From NCBI GenBank assembly GCA_042088665.1, contig JBELMB010000053.1:1-28535 (forward strand): a stretch of DNA of 28,535 bases, read 5' to 3'. Shown here piece after piece: positions 1-7,343 of the stretch. The notes below the pieces were generated by a model. The model had not been told where the DNA came from. It made no database searches and saw only the letters and a program-made list of their open reading frames with translations. Source of the DNA: JBELMB01 sp042088665 (GTDB lineage Bacteria; Pseudomonadota; Alphaproteobacteria; Rhodobacterales; Rhodobacteraceae). Made by a program: the position numbers and the translations under genes. Each line of letters starts with the position of its first letter. Positions within the stretch are counted from its first letter, which is position 1.

Positions 1-648
1 ATCCCCGATGACGAGATCCGGATGGACATTCACCTCGACGAGGGCCGGGATGCCACGCGTGTCTGCTTTGCGCTGGCCGACCATCCGGGGATTTTCTCCC
101 GTCTGACAGGCGCGCTGGCGCTTTCGGGGGCCAACGTGGTGGACGCGCGCACATTTACCTCGCGCGATGGCTATGCCACGGCGGCCTTCTGGATTCAGGA
201 CGCCGATGGCGCGCCCTACGAGGACAGCCGCATCCCGCGCCTGCGTGAGACCATTCGCCGGACGCTGATGGGCGAAGTCGTGGCGCATGAGGCGATCAAG
301 CCNNNNNNNNNNCGTATGCCGAAAGACAAGATGAAGAAGCGCGAGAAGGCGGTCAGGGTCCCAACCCATGTCACCTTTGACAACGAAGGCTCAGAGATCT
401 TCACCATCGTCGAAGTGGACACGCGCGACCGGCCCGGCCTGCTCTTTGACCTTGCGCGGACCATGGCGCATCAGCACATCTACATCGCCTCGGCGGTGAT
501 CGCGACCTATGGCGAGCAGGTGGTGGACACCTTTTACGTGAAAGACATGTTCGGGCTGAAGCTGCACTCGAAGGTCAAGCGCGACCTGATCGAGCGCAAG
601 CTGCGGCAAGCCATAGAGGACGGCACGGCCCGCGCACGCCAGCTTTGA
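1..648 (+). CDS. glnD: PII uridylyltransferase/uridylyl-removing enzyme, C-terminal part (5' end outside window)
   Basis: This is the C-terminal regulatory end of GlnD, the bifunctional enzyme that uridylylates and deuridylylates PII signal proteins in response to glutamine. The reading frame is open from base 1, so the gene starts outside the window. Two ACT domains are visible. The first begins around VCFALADHPGIFSRLTGAL and the second around IVEVDTRDRPGLLFDLAR; both carry the D-x-P-G-(I/L)-(F/L) signature of glutamine-sensing ACT modules. The linker between them contains the basic stretch RMPKDKMKKREKA and is broken by 10 N bases that keep the frame. The nucleotidyltransferase and HD domains are not in view. 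A palindromic repeat begins 13 bases after the stop. The following gene is murJ, a neighbour commonly seen in alphaproteobacteria. Confidence 0.93.
   Translation: MPDDEIRMDIHLDEGRDATRVCFALADHPGIFSRLTGALALSGANVVDARTFTSRDGYATAAFWIQDADGAPYEDSRIPRLRETIRRTLMGEVVAHEAIKXXXXRMPKDKMKKREKAVRVPTHVTFDNEGSEIFTIVEVDTRDRPGLLFDLARTMAHQHIYIASAVIATYGEQVVDTFYVKDMFGLKLHSKVKRDLIERKLRQAIEDGTARARQL
303..312. other. Ten unresolved bases (N) inside glnD
   Basis: Exactly ten N bases interrupt the linker between the two ACT domains of glnD. The frame is preserved on both sides (the affected codons are 301-312), so either the length is right or the agreement is by chance. Round-number N runs are often scaffolding placeholders, so the true length of this stretch is unknown. 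Confidence 0.95.
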
Positions 649-1054
649 GCCCAACGGCGGGGCGCGGGGTCAACCCCGCGCAACCTGGCTGAGGGCAAAT
701 GGTGTGGGTCGGGTCCCCGCCTGACGAGTGTGCCTTTGGCGGATCACGCCGGGGGACCGTTGAGGATCGCGGCAAGGCGGCGGGGCGGCAAGGGACAGCA
801 GAAAGCCCGGCCGCCCCTTTGCAAGCGGCGCCCGTGGGCCGCGCAGACCTCATGGCCGAGACATGCCACAGGCGGCACGCGCGCCGCGAGACAGACCGGA
901 TGGGGTTACCCCCCGTGATCATTCGCGGTAAAGCGGGACGGACAGCAACCCGGTCCTGCACCACTCATGGCGGCAGACCCCTCGCGGAGCAAGCCCGCGC
1001 GCCCTATGCGCCACGGCCCGGCCTCTGCGGACAACACAATGGAACCTGGCCTTC
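649..1054. other. Intergenic region between glnD and murJ
   Basis: About 400 bases without a convincing gene. Open frames exist on both strands, but they have the arginine, proline and alanine excess typical of non-coding high-GC frames and match no family I recognise. The only clear structure is the 20-base palindrome at 662-681. The murJ start has only a weak ribosome-binding site, and no strong promoter could be picked out by eye. Confidence 0.6.
662..681. repeat. Dispersed palindromic repeat, copy 1
   Basis: The sequence GCGCGGGGTCAACCCCGCGC has perfect 9-base arms around a CA centre and lies 13 bases after the glnD stop. The same 20 bases recur at 7247-7266, and both copies are followed by CAACC-type flanks leading to GGCTG. 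Close variants sit at 12085-12102 and 12151-12170. It resembles a REP-type intergenic element and may also stabilise or end the glnD transcript, although no T-tract follows. Confidence 0.8.
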
Positions 1055-2611
1055 ATGAACCCCATCCGCCTGATCTCCGGTGTCATGACGGTGGGGTTCT
1101 GGACCCTGATGAGCCGGGTGCTTGGCCTTGCGCGCGACATCCTGCTGGCCACGCTGATCGGCCCCGGCCCCTTGATGGACGCCTTCATCGCCGCGTTCCG
1201 GCTGCCGAACCTGTTTCGCCGTTTCTTTGCCGAGGGCGCATTCAACGCGGCCTTTGTGCCCATGTTCACCAAAAAGCACGAGGCCGGAGACGATCCTCTG
1301 GGCTTTGCCCGCGATGCACTGTCGGGGCTGACCTTCGTGCTGATCATCCTGAGCGCGCTTGCGATGATCTTCATGCCGGGTCTGGTCTGGCTGACGGCGG
1401 GTGGCTTTGCCGGGGACGAACGGTTTGACCTGACCACCGGGTTTGCGCGGATCTGCTTTCCCTATATCCTGCTGATTTCGCTGGCCGCACTGTTTTCCGG
1501 CGCGCTGAACGCGACAGGGCGATTTGCCGCCGCCGCAGCAGCACCGGTCTTGTTGAACATCCTCGTGGTGGCGGCCCTGACACTGGGCCCCAGGCTGATG
1601 GGCGGAGCCGCGATCACCTGGCTGGTCTGGACGATCCCCGTCGCCGGGGCAGCGCAGCTGGCGCTGGTCTGGATCGCGGCAGAGCGCGCCGGCATCGTGA
1701 TCCGTCCCGCCCGCCCCCGCATGACACCGGATATGCGCCGCCTGCTGCGCATTGCCCTGCCAGCGGCGCTGGCGGGTGGCGTGGTGCAAGTCAACATGGT
1801 CGTCGGGCAGGTTGTGGCCTCGCATTACGACAAGGCGGTGTCCTGGCTGTTCAACGCCGACCGGCTGTACCAACTGCCGCTGGGCGTGGTGGGGATCGCG
1901 ATCGGCATCGTCCTCTTGCCCGATCTGTCACGACGGCTGAAGGCCGGGGACGACAGTGGTGGACGGCTGGCGCTGTCCCGCGCGGGCGAGCTTTCGCTGG
2001 CCCTGACCCTGCCTGCGGCCGTTGCCCTTGTGGTGATCCCCTTGCCGCTGGTCTCTGTCCTGTTCGAGCGCGGCGCAACCGGACCGGAGGACGCAAAGGC
2101 CATGGCCCTCGCAGTGGCAATCTACGGGCTGGGGCTGCCCGCTTTTGTCATGCAAAAGGTGCTGCAACCGCTGTATTTTGCACGCGAAGACACCCGGACG
2201 CCGTTTCGCTTTGCGCTTTGGTCCATGGCGGTGAATGCCATTGCCGCCTTTGGCCTGTCGCCGGTGATCGGATGGATCGCCCCCGCCATCGCCACCACGC
2301 TTGCGGGCTGGACCATGATGGCGCAACTGGCATGGGGCACACGGGCTATGGGCGAGGTCGCGCGGTTTGACCCGCGGTTCCGCCAGCGACTGTTGCGCAT
2401 CACGGCGGCCTCGGTCGTGATGGGCGGCGTGCTTTACCTCGCCTACCTTGCGCTCGCACCGCTGCTGGCCCTGCCCTATATCCGCGTGGGGGCCCTTGCT
2501 GCGTTGATCGCCGTGGGCGTGCTGGCCTACGGTCTGGCCGGACAAGTGATCGGGGCCTTTCACCTTTCCGAGTTCCGCGCCATTCTGCGCCGCAAACGAG
2601 ACAAGGCATGA
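1055..2611 (+). CDS. murJ: Lipid II flippase MurJ (MviN family)
   Basis: MurJ moves the undecaprenyl-linked peptidoglycan precursor lipid II across the inner membrane. The 518-residue product has the usual length and the alternating hydrophobic segments of a 14-helix MOP-superfamily transporter. The N-terminus carries the family signature: an SRVLGLARD stretch (about residues 21-29), then DAFIAAFRLPNLFRRFFAEGAF, whose basic residues line the flippase cavity. A further conserved loop with FNADRLYQLPLGVVGIAIG lies near residues 264-282. The start chosen is the ATG directly before NPIRLISGVMTVGFW, which fits the family; its ribosome-binding site is weak. The stop overlaps the start of the next gene by 4 bases (ATGA), implying translational coupling. 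Upstream glnD is the usual alphaproteobacterial neighbour. Confidence 0.96.
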   Translation: MNPIRLISGVMTVGFWTLMSRVLGLARDILLATLIGPGPLMDAFIAAFRLPNLFRRFFAEGAFNAAFVPMFTKKHEAGDDPLGFARDALSGLTFVLIILSALAMIFMPGLVWLTAGGFAGDERFDLTTGFARICFPYILLISLAALFSGALNATGRFAAAAAAPVLLNILVVAALTLGPRLMGGAAITWLVWTIPVAGAAQLALVWIAAERAGIVIRPARPRMTPDMRRLLRIALPAALAGGVVQVNMVVGQVVASHYDKAVSWLFNADRLYQLPLGVVGIAIGIVLLPDLSRRLKAGDDSGGRLALSRAGELSLALTLPAAVALVVIPLPLVSVLFERGATGPEDAKAMALAVAIYGLGLPAFVMQKVLQPLYFAREDTRTPFRFALWSMAVNAIAAFGLSPVIGWIAPAIATTLAGWTMMAQLAWGTRAMGEVARFDPRFRQRLLRITAASVVMGGVLYLAYLALAPLLALPYIRVGALAALIAVGVLAYGLAGQVIGAFHLSEFRAILRRKRDKA

Positions 2612-3954
2612 TACAGATCCTACCGGACCCCGATACACTGGCCCGGCGGCTCGAAACCCGCGTGGCACAGGCCAGCCGTGAACTGCTTGTCGTGGCGCAG
2701 GCCTTTGACCCCAAGGCCCCGCTGCGCAGCCCGGACCTCAAGGAACGCGGGCTGGCGGATTGGGGGGACCTGATGGCCTGGGTGTCGCGGCGCGGGGTCG
2801 AGATCACCCTGCTATATGCCGATGTCGACCCGGTCTTTCAAGCCGAACGGCACAGGAACACATGGCGTCAGGCCTCGGCCATGGTGCAGCGGCTGGAAGG
2901 CCCGGCGCAAGTGATCTGCGCCCTGCATGGGCACCGTGCCGGCGGGCTCTGGCGCTGGCGGCTCCGGCGCATGCAGAACGCCGGACTTGCCTTGCTGGAC
3001 GGCGGCACGCCGCGCCACCGCACCGTTCTGCAACGCGCCGCCCTGCGAACGCCACCGCCGCTGCGGCCTCACAGGATCAACGCGAGCTTTGCACTGATCG
3101 ATGGCGAAACCGCGGTCCTCGGACCGCTTTTGCCCCGCCCGCAGGAAACCTCCCAAGGCCCGGATGTGACGCCAACAGGGCTGGATCTGGCGTTGGAGAT
3201 TGATGACGCCGATTGGTGCGGTGCCCTGAGACCCTTCTTTGCGACGCTCTGGCAAGCTGCGCTGGACCATGGCGGCACCGCGCTGACCGGAACCCCTCTC
3301 GCCCTGTCCGTGCAGACACAGCGCCAAAGCCGAGCCTCGCTGCGTCTCTTGCGCACGCTGTCGGCCCCCGGCACCCATCCGCTGCACCTTGCCGGGCAAA
3401 GCCTGCGCGCGGACCTGCCGGAGCATCTGCTTCGCCAGATCCCGCAGGCCCGCCAGCAGATCCACATGGAAACCACCTCGCTCCGGGATGATGCAGTGAC
3501 TGATGCGCTATGCGCCGCGGGCGCTGCAGAGCCTGCGCTGGAACTGGTGATGGTCTTGCACAAGGGCGGTGACCGCCTGCCCTTTGACGCAACCGATGCC
3601 GGGTTGCAGCACGAGGCGGACAGGTTGGAAAACAGGCAGATCGCCCGGCTTCAGGCCCGTTTTGGCCCGAGGTTTCGGCTGCTGCATCCCGGGGGAGACA
3701 ACGCACGACACCTGCCCGGGGGGCTTGGCCACCTCGTGATCATCGATGCGCGCTGGAGCTACGCAGGCTCTGCCGCGATGACCCCCGCCGGGCTAAGCTA
3801 CAACAGCGAAGCGGGCGTGTTCATCGACGATACGGACGTCACGCGGGACCTTTTGGACACGCGCCGAACCGCTCTGGAAAGTTGCGCCGCGACACCACCC
3901 GGACCGCACCCGGCCCCAAAGTCGCAATCTCCGCTCCCGCCAGAGGTCTTTTGA
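2608..3954 (+). CDS. Phospholipase D-fold protein with degenerate HKD motifs
   Basis: The 448-residue protein reads like the phospholipase D / cardiolipin synthase-type proteins of Rhodobacteraceae: an N-terminal FDP...DLKERGLADWGDLMAWVSRRGVEITLLYADVDPVF block, then two half-repeats. In active members each half carries H-x-K-x4-D. Here the first site (residues 158-165) reads NASFALID, with Asn and Ser in place of His and Lys. The second (residues 373-380) reads LGHLVIID, with Leu and His in place of His and Lys. The flanking GSAAM and SEAGV blocks of the second half remain recognisable. The fold is therefore supported, but both catalytic histidines appear lost, so phosphodiesterase activity is doubtful. 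The start overlaps the murJ stop (ATGA). Role unknown; a structural or lipid-binding role next to murJ is a guess. Confidence 0.75.
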   Translation: MIQILPDPDTLARRLETRVAQASRELLVVAQAFDPKAPLRSPDLKERGLADWGDLMAWVSRRGVEITLLYADVDPVFQAERHRNTWRQASAMVQRLEGPAQVICALHGHRAGGLWRWRLRRMQNAGLALLDGGTPRHRTVLQRAALRTPPPLRPHRINASFALIDGETAVLGPLLPRPQETSQGPDVTPTGLDLALEIDDADWCGALRPFFATLWQAALDHGGTALTGTPLALSVQTQRQSRASLRLLRTLSAPGTHPLHLAGQSLRADLPEHLLRQIPQARQQIHMETTSLRDDAVTDALCAAGAAEPALELVMVLHKGGDRLPFDATDAGLQHEADRLENRQIARLQARFGPRFRLLHPGGDNARHLPGGLGHLVIIDARWSYAGSAAMTPAGLSYNSEAGVFIDDTDVTRDLLDTRRTALESCAATPPGPHPAPKSQSPLPPEVF

Positions 3955-4048
3955 CACCTCCGCCGGGATCGGTGGACTGGCCTACAGCCGACAGGCGCCG
4001 CCGGGATTTTGCCAGCACCGCAGGCCACAGACCGCAGAACGTGCCAGA

Positions 4049-4867
4049 TCACTCAGGCTGGTAGGTGGGGTGAAAACCGCCCGCGGGCGACAGGGTAAAG
4101 ATCTCGACCCCGTTTGCCGTCACACCGACCGAATGCTCGAACTGTGCGGACAGGGATTTGTCCCGCGTCACCGCCGTCCATTCATCCGCGAGCACCTTGG
4201 TCTCTGGTCGGCCAAGATTGACCATCGGTTCGATGGTAAAGAACATGCCTTCCTCCAGCCGCGCGCCCGTTCCGGCACGGCCATAGTGCAGCACGTTGGG
4301 CGGCGCGTGAAAGACACGACCCAGCCCATGCCCGCAGAAATCGCGCACAACGGACATCCTGTTGGCTTCCACATAGCTCTGGATCGCGTGGCCAATATCG
4401 CCAAATGTGTTGCCCGGCTTGACCGCCTCGATCCCCTTCATCAGCGAATCATGGGTCACCTGGATCAGACGCTCTGAGCGCCGCGCCAGTTTCCCCGCCA
4501 CATACATCCGCGAGGTGTCACCGTACCAGCCGTCCACGATCACCGTGACATCGATGTTCAGGATGTCCCCATCCTTCAGCTTCTTGTCGCCGGGAATGCC
4601 GTGGCACACCACATGGTTCACGCTGATGCAACTGGCGTGCTGGTAGCCCTTGTACCCGATGGTCGCAGAGATCGCGTTTTCTTCTTCGACCCGGTTGCGG
4701 ATGAAATCGTCGATGATCCCGGTGGCCTGCCCGACAAAAACCAGATCCGCCACCTCATCGAGGATTTTCGCCGCCACAGCACCCGCGGCATGCATCCCGG
4801 CAAAATCCCCCGGGCTATAGAGGCGAATGCCATCTCGGGTCACGCGGCCAGCGTCTACGTCGGTCAA
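4049..4867 (-). CDS. map: Type I methionine aminopeptidase
   Basis: This enzyme removes the initiator methionine from nascent proteins. The 272-residue product has the pita-bread-fold signatures with the dimetal ligands in order: two Asp in NIDVTVIVDGWYGDTSRMY, His in CGHGLGRVFH, Glu in FFTIEPMV, and Glu in QFEHSVGV near the C-terminus. Length is typical. The start is TTG at 4865-4867, preceded by AGGAGA about seven bases away, a good ribosome-binding site with no better ATG nearby. The gene converges with the PLD-like gene across about 94 featureless bases and stands alone on this strand. Upstream lies a 480-base gap without a gene. Confidence 0.96.
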   Translation of the reverse strand: MTDVDAGRVTRDGIRLYSPGDFAGMHAAGAVAAKILDEVADLVFVGQATGIIDDFIRNRVEEENAISATIGYKGYQHASCISVNHVVCHGIPGDKKLKDGDILNIDVTVIVDGWYGDTSRMYVAGKLARRSERLIQVTHDSLMKGIEAVKPGNTFGDIGHAIQSYVEANRMSVVRDFCGHGLGRVFHAPPNVLHYGRAGTGARLEEGMFFTIEPMVNLGRPETKVLADEWTAVTRDKSLSAQFEHSVGVTANGVEIFTLSPAGGFHPTYQPE

Positions 4868-5347
4868 GGTTGGTCTCCTGATGGTTTATTCAAGATTTAA
4901 GGGCTTTTGCAGCGGGATGCCAGTGCCGCCACTTGGCAATGCCGGAGGTGTCGCACAAGGGCCAGATCCTGATTGATGTCTGCTCCCTGCGTTGCAAGGC
5001 CTTCGAAATCAGCCACTTGCCTGTTTCAGGTGCGACTGCGCGTCGCGCTCGCCATGCGCCACACATCTGGCGCAGATATCCTGAGGCATTTCTGTCCAGA
5101 CGGCCAGGTGAAGGACGCCCTATCAATCCCCCAAGGGAACCCCAGAGACAACAGATGTCGCGAGAGCACCGGCAACCGGTCCTGTCCAAGGCGCACAGGC
5201 ACCCCCTCAAGGATCTGAAAAAGGTGGAAAAAATCGACCGTTCGCCTTTGACGTGTGGAGGCACCCCGCCGAAACGAGACTGTACAACCAATAGGCTCTG
5301 ACCTTACGGTTTGGGCGATCATCGTGTTTCGAACAGAGGATTTGAGA
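4868..5347. other. Gene-free divergent region between map and the exported protein gene
   Basis: This 480-base stretch must hold the promoters of map (-) and of the gene starting at 5348 (+). Open frames on both strands look non-coding (rich in Arg, Cys and Trp, with no recognisable domains). No tRNA-like cloverleaf or strong palindrome was noticed. The AGAGGA ribosome-binding site of the rightward gene lies at about 5335-5340. Confidence 0.55.
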
Positions 5348-6001
5348 ATGAAACCGGGTATGACAGCCGTTGCCATGGCGATGGCCATCAGTCTTGCAAC
5401 CACTTTGCCTGCCACTGCCGACGCGTGCAAAACGCGCATCAAAGCCATGTTTGATGGCGGTCCACTGGATCCCTTTGCCCGGCCACCGCACCGGCTGACC
5501 AACACCCATTTCGATCCCCAGGGCGGCTTTGTCCGGCGCTTCAATACAGTTTGGCAGACCCCGGTGCGCACGGTCTCTGGTGTAGAAGGCGGGGGCCTCT
5601 TTGCGTTGGTGATCGGCTCGGAAAGCTGGACCGGCCCGACCCTAGAAGGTCCGTGGACCAAGATGCCCAACTACCTCCCCGACGATCACGAAGCATTTCA
5701 ACGCGCGCAACAGGCGCAGATGGTGGCGAACCTGAGCGCGACGCAGTGCCCCGGTCTGACGGAAATCGACGGCACCTCTTATGACACCGTGAGCTACGTG
5801 ACCAAGACCGATCCGATGCCATCGAACAACAATGCCTGGTTCGGCGCGCACAACACGGTCTACATCGATCCCCAGACCCAAAGAGTGATGCGCTGGGAAA
5901 TGACCAATTTCGTCTCTTCCTTTGCCCCGGACCTGAACAAGGACCGGCAGGTTCAGATCCTGGAGTACGATCCGACACTGGAGATCCCGACACCCGATTG
6001 A
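5348..6001 (+). CDS. Exported protein of unknown function
   Basis: I do not recognise this family. The 217-residue product starts with a classic signal peptide: basic start, hydrophobic MTAVAMAMAISLATTLPA, and probable cleavage after ATA-DA near residue 25. The mature protein is probably periplasmic, with no further membrane segment. It carries two cysteines (in DACK and TQCPG) that could form a disulfide, and a late segment NTVYIDPQTQRVMRWEM that resembles beta-strand hairpins of lipoprotein-binding folds, though this is only an impression. The start is set by the ATG with AGAGGA seven bases upstream; the open frame extends further 5' (an alternative start at 5255), but that would bury the signal peptide. 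A terminator follows at 6004-6050, so it is likely monocistronic. Confidence 0.75.
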   Translation: MKPGMTAVAMAMAISLATTLPATADACKTRIKAMFDGGPLDPFARPPHRLTNTHFDPQGGFVRRFNTVWQTPVRTVSGVEGGGLFALVIGSESWTGPTLEGPWTKMPNYLPDDHEAFQRAQQAQMVANLSATQCPGLTEIDGTSYDTVSYVTKTDPMPSNNNAWFGAHNTVYIDPQTQRVMRWEMTNFVSSFAPDLNKDRQVQILEYDPTLEIPTPD

Positions 6002-6003
6002 CC

Positions 6004-6050
6004 AAAGACGGCGCTCTGTGGCATCGCGCTCACAAGCCGTCTTTCCCTTT
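6004..6050 (+). terminator. Intrinsic terminator after the exported protein gene
   Basis: A 9-base perfect stem, AAAGACGGC (6004-6012) with GCCGTCTTT (6036-6044), encloses a loop that can pair further through TGTG and CACA. The stem is followed by CCCTTT. It begins three bases after the stop codon at 6001, which fits a rightward rho-independent terminator. Confidence 0.7.
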
Positions 6051-6094
6051 GGCGCACAGCGGCGTATCAGCCGGACAAAGGGAAAGGACGGGCA

Positions 6095-6754
6095 ATGTCA
6101 CATGTCACGCTGGTGCGCCATGGTCAGGCCAATTCGGCCGCGCGCGACGAAGAGAGCTATGACAAGCTGAGCGATCTCGGCTGGCAGCAGGCCACGTGGC
6201 TGGGGGAATGGTTCACCCAGACGGGTGAGCGGTTTGCGCGCGTCTACACCGGCACCTTGCGCCGGCATGTGGAGACCTGCAAAGGCATCGCCCCGGAGTG
6301 TGCGGATGCGCCCGTGCAGGACTCCCGCCTGAACGAAATGGCCTATTTCGACCTCGCCACGCAGGTCGAACGGCAATACGGGCTGCCAATTCCACAGGAG
6401 CGCGAAGGATTCGTGCACCACCTGCCGAAAGTCTTCGAGTTGTGGCAGAACGACGAAATCGACGCGCCACCAGAGCGGTTTGCCGCGTTCGAGGCGCGCG
6501 TTCAGGAGGCGTTGACAGAAATTGCGGCCGGAGAGGGGCGCGCGCTCGTGGTGACCTCGGGTGGGCTGATCGGAATGGCCATGCGGCTGGTGATGCGGCT
6601 CGACGTCGCCGCCATGGCCCATGTCTGCCTGTCGATCGAGAACAGTTCCTTGCACCGGATCCAGCCCATGGCCACGGGTCTGGCGATGACCCAGTTCAAC
6701 GCCCTGCCCCATTTGAACACGCCAGAACGCCGGTTTGCGCGCAGTCACCTGTGA
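6095..6754 (+). CDS. Histidine phosphatase superfamily protein (phosphoglycerate mutase-like) with second catalytic His replaced
   Basis: The N-terminal LVRHGQANSAARDE gives the RHG signature of the histidine phosphatase superfamily, with the phospho-accepting His9. The conserved turn SDLGWQQATWLGEWF and the acidic residue in RLNEMAYFD (Glu81) also fit. The second canonical motif, usually V-V-x-H-G-G, reads VVTSGGLIG (residues 152-160), so Ser155 stands where the second catalytic His is expected. That leaves the activity uncertain; such variants may be poor phosphatases or have other roles. Length (219 residues) is normal. A purine-rich GGGAAAGGACGGG lies just before the ATG. It starts 44 bases after the preceding terminator and is followed directly by an unusual double hairpin. 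Substrate unknown. Confidence 0.85.
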   Translation: MSHVTLVRHGQANSAARDEESYDKLSDLGWQQATWLGEWFTQTGERFARVYTGTLRRHVETCKGIAPECADAPVQDSRLNEMAYFDLATQVERQYGLPIPQEREGFVHHLPKVFELWQNDEIDAPPERFAAFEARVQEALTEIAAGEGRALVVTSGGLIGMAMRLVMRLDVAAMAHVCLSIENSSLHRIQPMATGLAMTQFNALPHLNTPERRFARSHL

Positions 6755-6757
6755 CCG

Positions 6758-6809
6758 GGCAAATTTCTTTCAAAGAAATTTGCCAAGAATTTTCGAAAAA
6801 TTCTTGGCA
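6758..6809. repeat. Twin perfect hairpins sharing four bases
   Basis: Four bases after the phosphatase stop lie two perfect AT-rich palindromes. The first spans 6758-6784 (13-base arms GGCAAATTTCTTT and its complement around a single C). The second spans 6781-6809 (13-base arms TGCCAAGAATTTT and its complement around CGA). They share bases 6781-6784, so in RNA both cannot form fully at once. A termination or processing role fits the position, but the arrangement is more elaborate than a simple terminator and is symmetrical for both strands. Confidence 0.75.
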
Positions 6810-7343
6810 CCGTCTCGGCTGAGCGAACCGCCAACGCGTCAAACGATGAACAGGGTGACGTAGCTCGGGAAGGCGAGACCGATGGTCAACCGGAATACCT
6901 GAGCCCCGAACAACCCGGCCCTTGCGCAAACCATGGCGACCACGGCCTTCGCCAAGACACCGCTTGGCTCGCCTGGGCATTCATACAAAGCCTCCCGCGA
7001 CGAAATCGTCTTGGATGCAAATGTCTTGCCCGGACGCAATCAGCCTCGCTTGCACAATTGCACCATGTTCGACCATGCCGACGAGGCGCGGTGTTCAGAG
7101 ACGCCAAGAAACCAATACATTGGCGTAGTCGCTGGCTAGAGGGCATGGCTCAAGACGGGATCCACGCCACGCAACAGACCCGTTTCGAACCACGCGACCG
7201 AGATTTTCGACCGCGCTGTTGGCCGACTGTGCGATGTTTGGCGAAAGCGCGGGGTCAACCCCGCGCAACCCCGGCTGTGGCCAAGGAGACCTGTCAGTCC
7301 CCGCCAGACGCCCAAGCCCTTGGCAGGCAGGTCCCGAAGACGG
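6810..7343. other. Gene-poor region after the twin hairpins
   Basis: About 530 bases with no convincing gene. A short leftward frame (6839-7039, TTG start) ends in a hydrophobic stretch, GLAFPSYVTLFIV, and might be a small membrane peptide or the remnant of a lost gene, but nothing supports translation. The region ends with palindromic repeat copy 2 at 7247-7266. No RNA gene was recognised. Confidence 0.5.
7247..7266. repeat. Dispersed palindromic repeat, copy 2
   Basis: This copy is identical over 20 bases to the one at 662-681 (GCGCGGGGTCAACCCCGCGC), and the next four bases (AACC) also match. It lies about 78 bases beyond the stop of the leftward CoA-transferase gene, again intergenic and 3' of a gene. 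Confidence 0.8.

Noticed and set aside
699..1058. 119-codon rightward open frame before murJ
   Set aside because: It runs into the murJ start, is Arg/Gly-rich, and has no recognisable family.
6839..7039. 66-codon leftward frame ending in a hydrophobic stretch
   Set aside because: TTG start, weak ribosome-binding site and no family match; too little to call a gene, though a small membrane peptide or gene remnant cannot be excluded.
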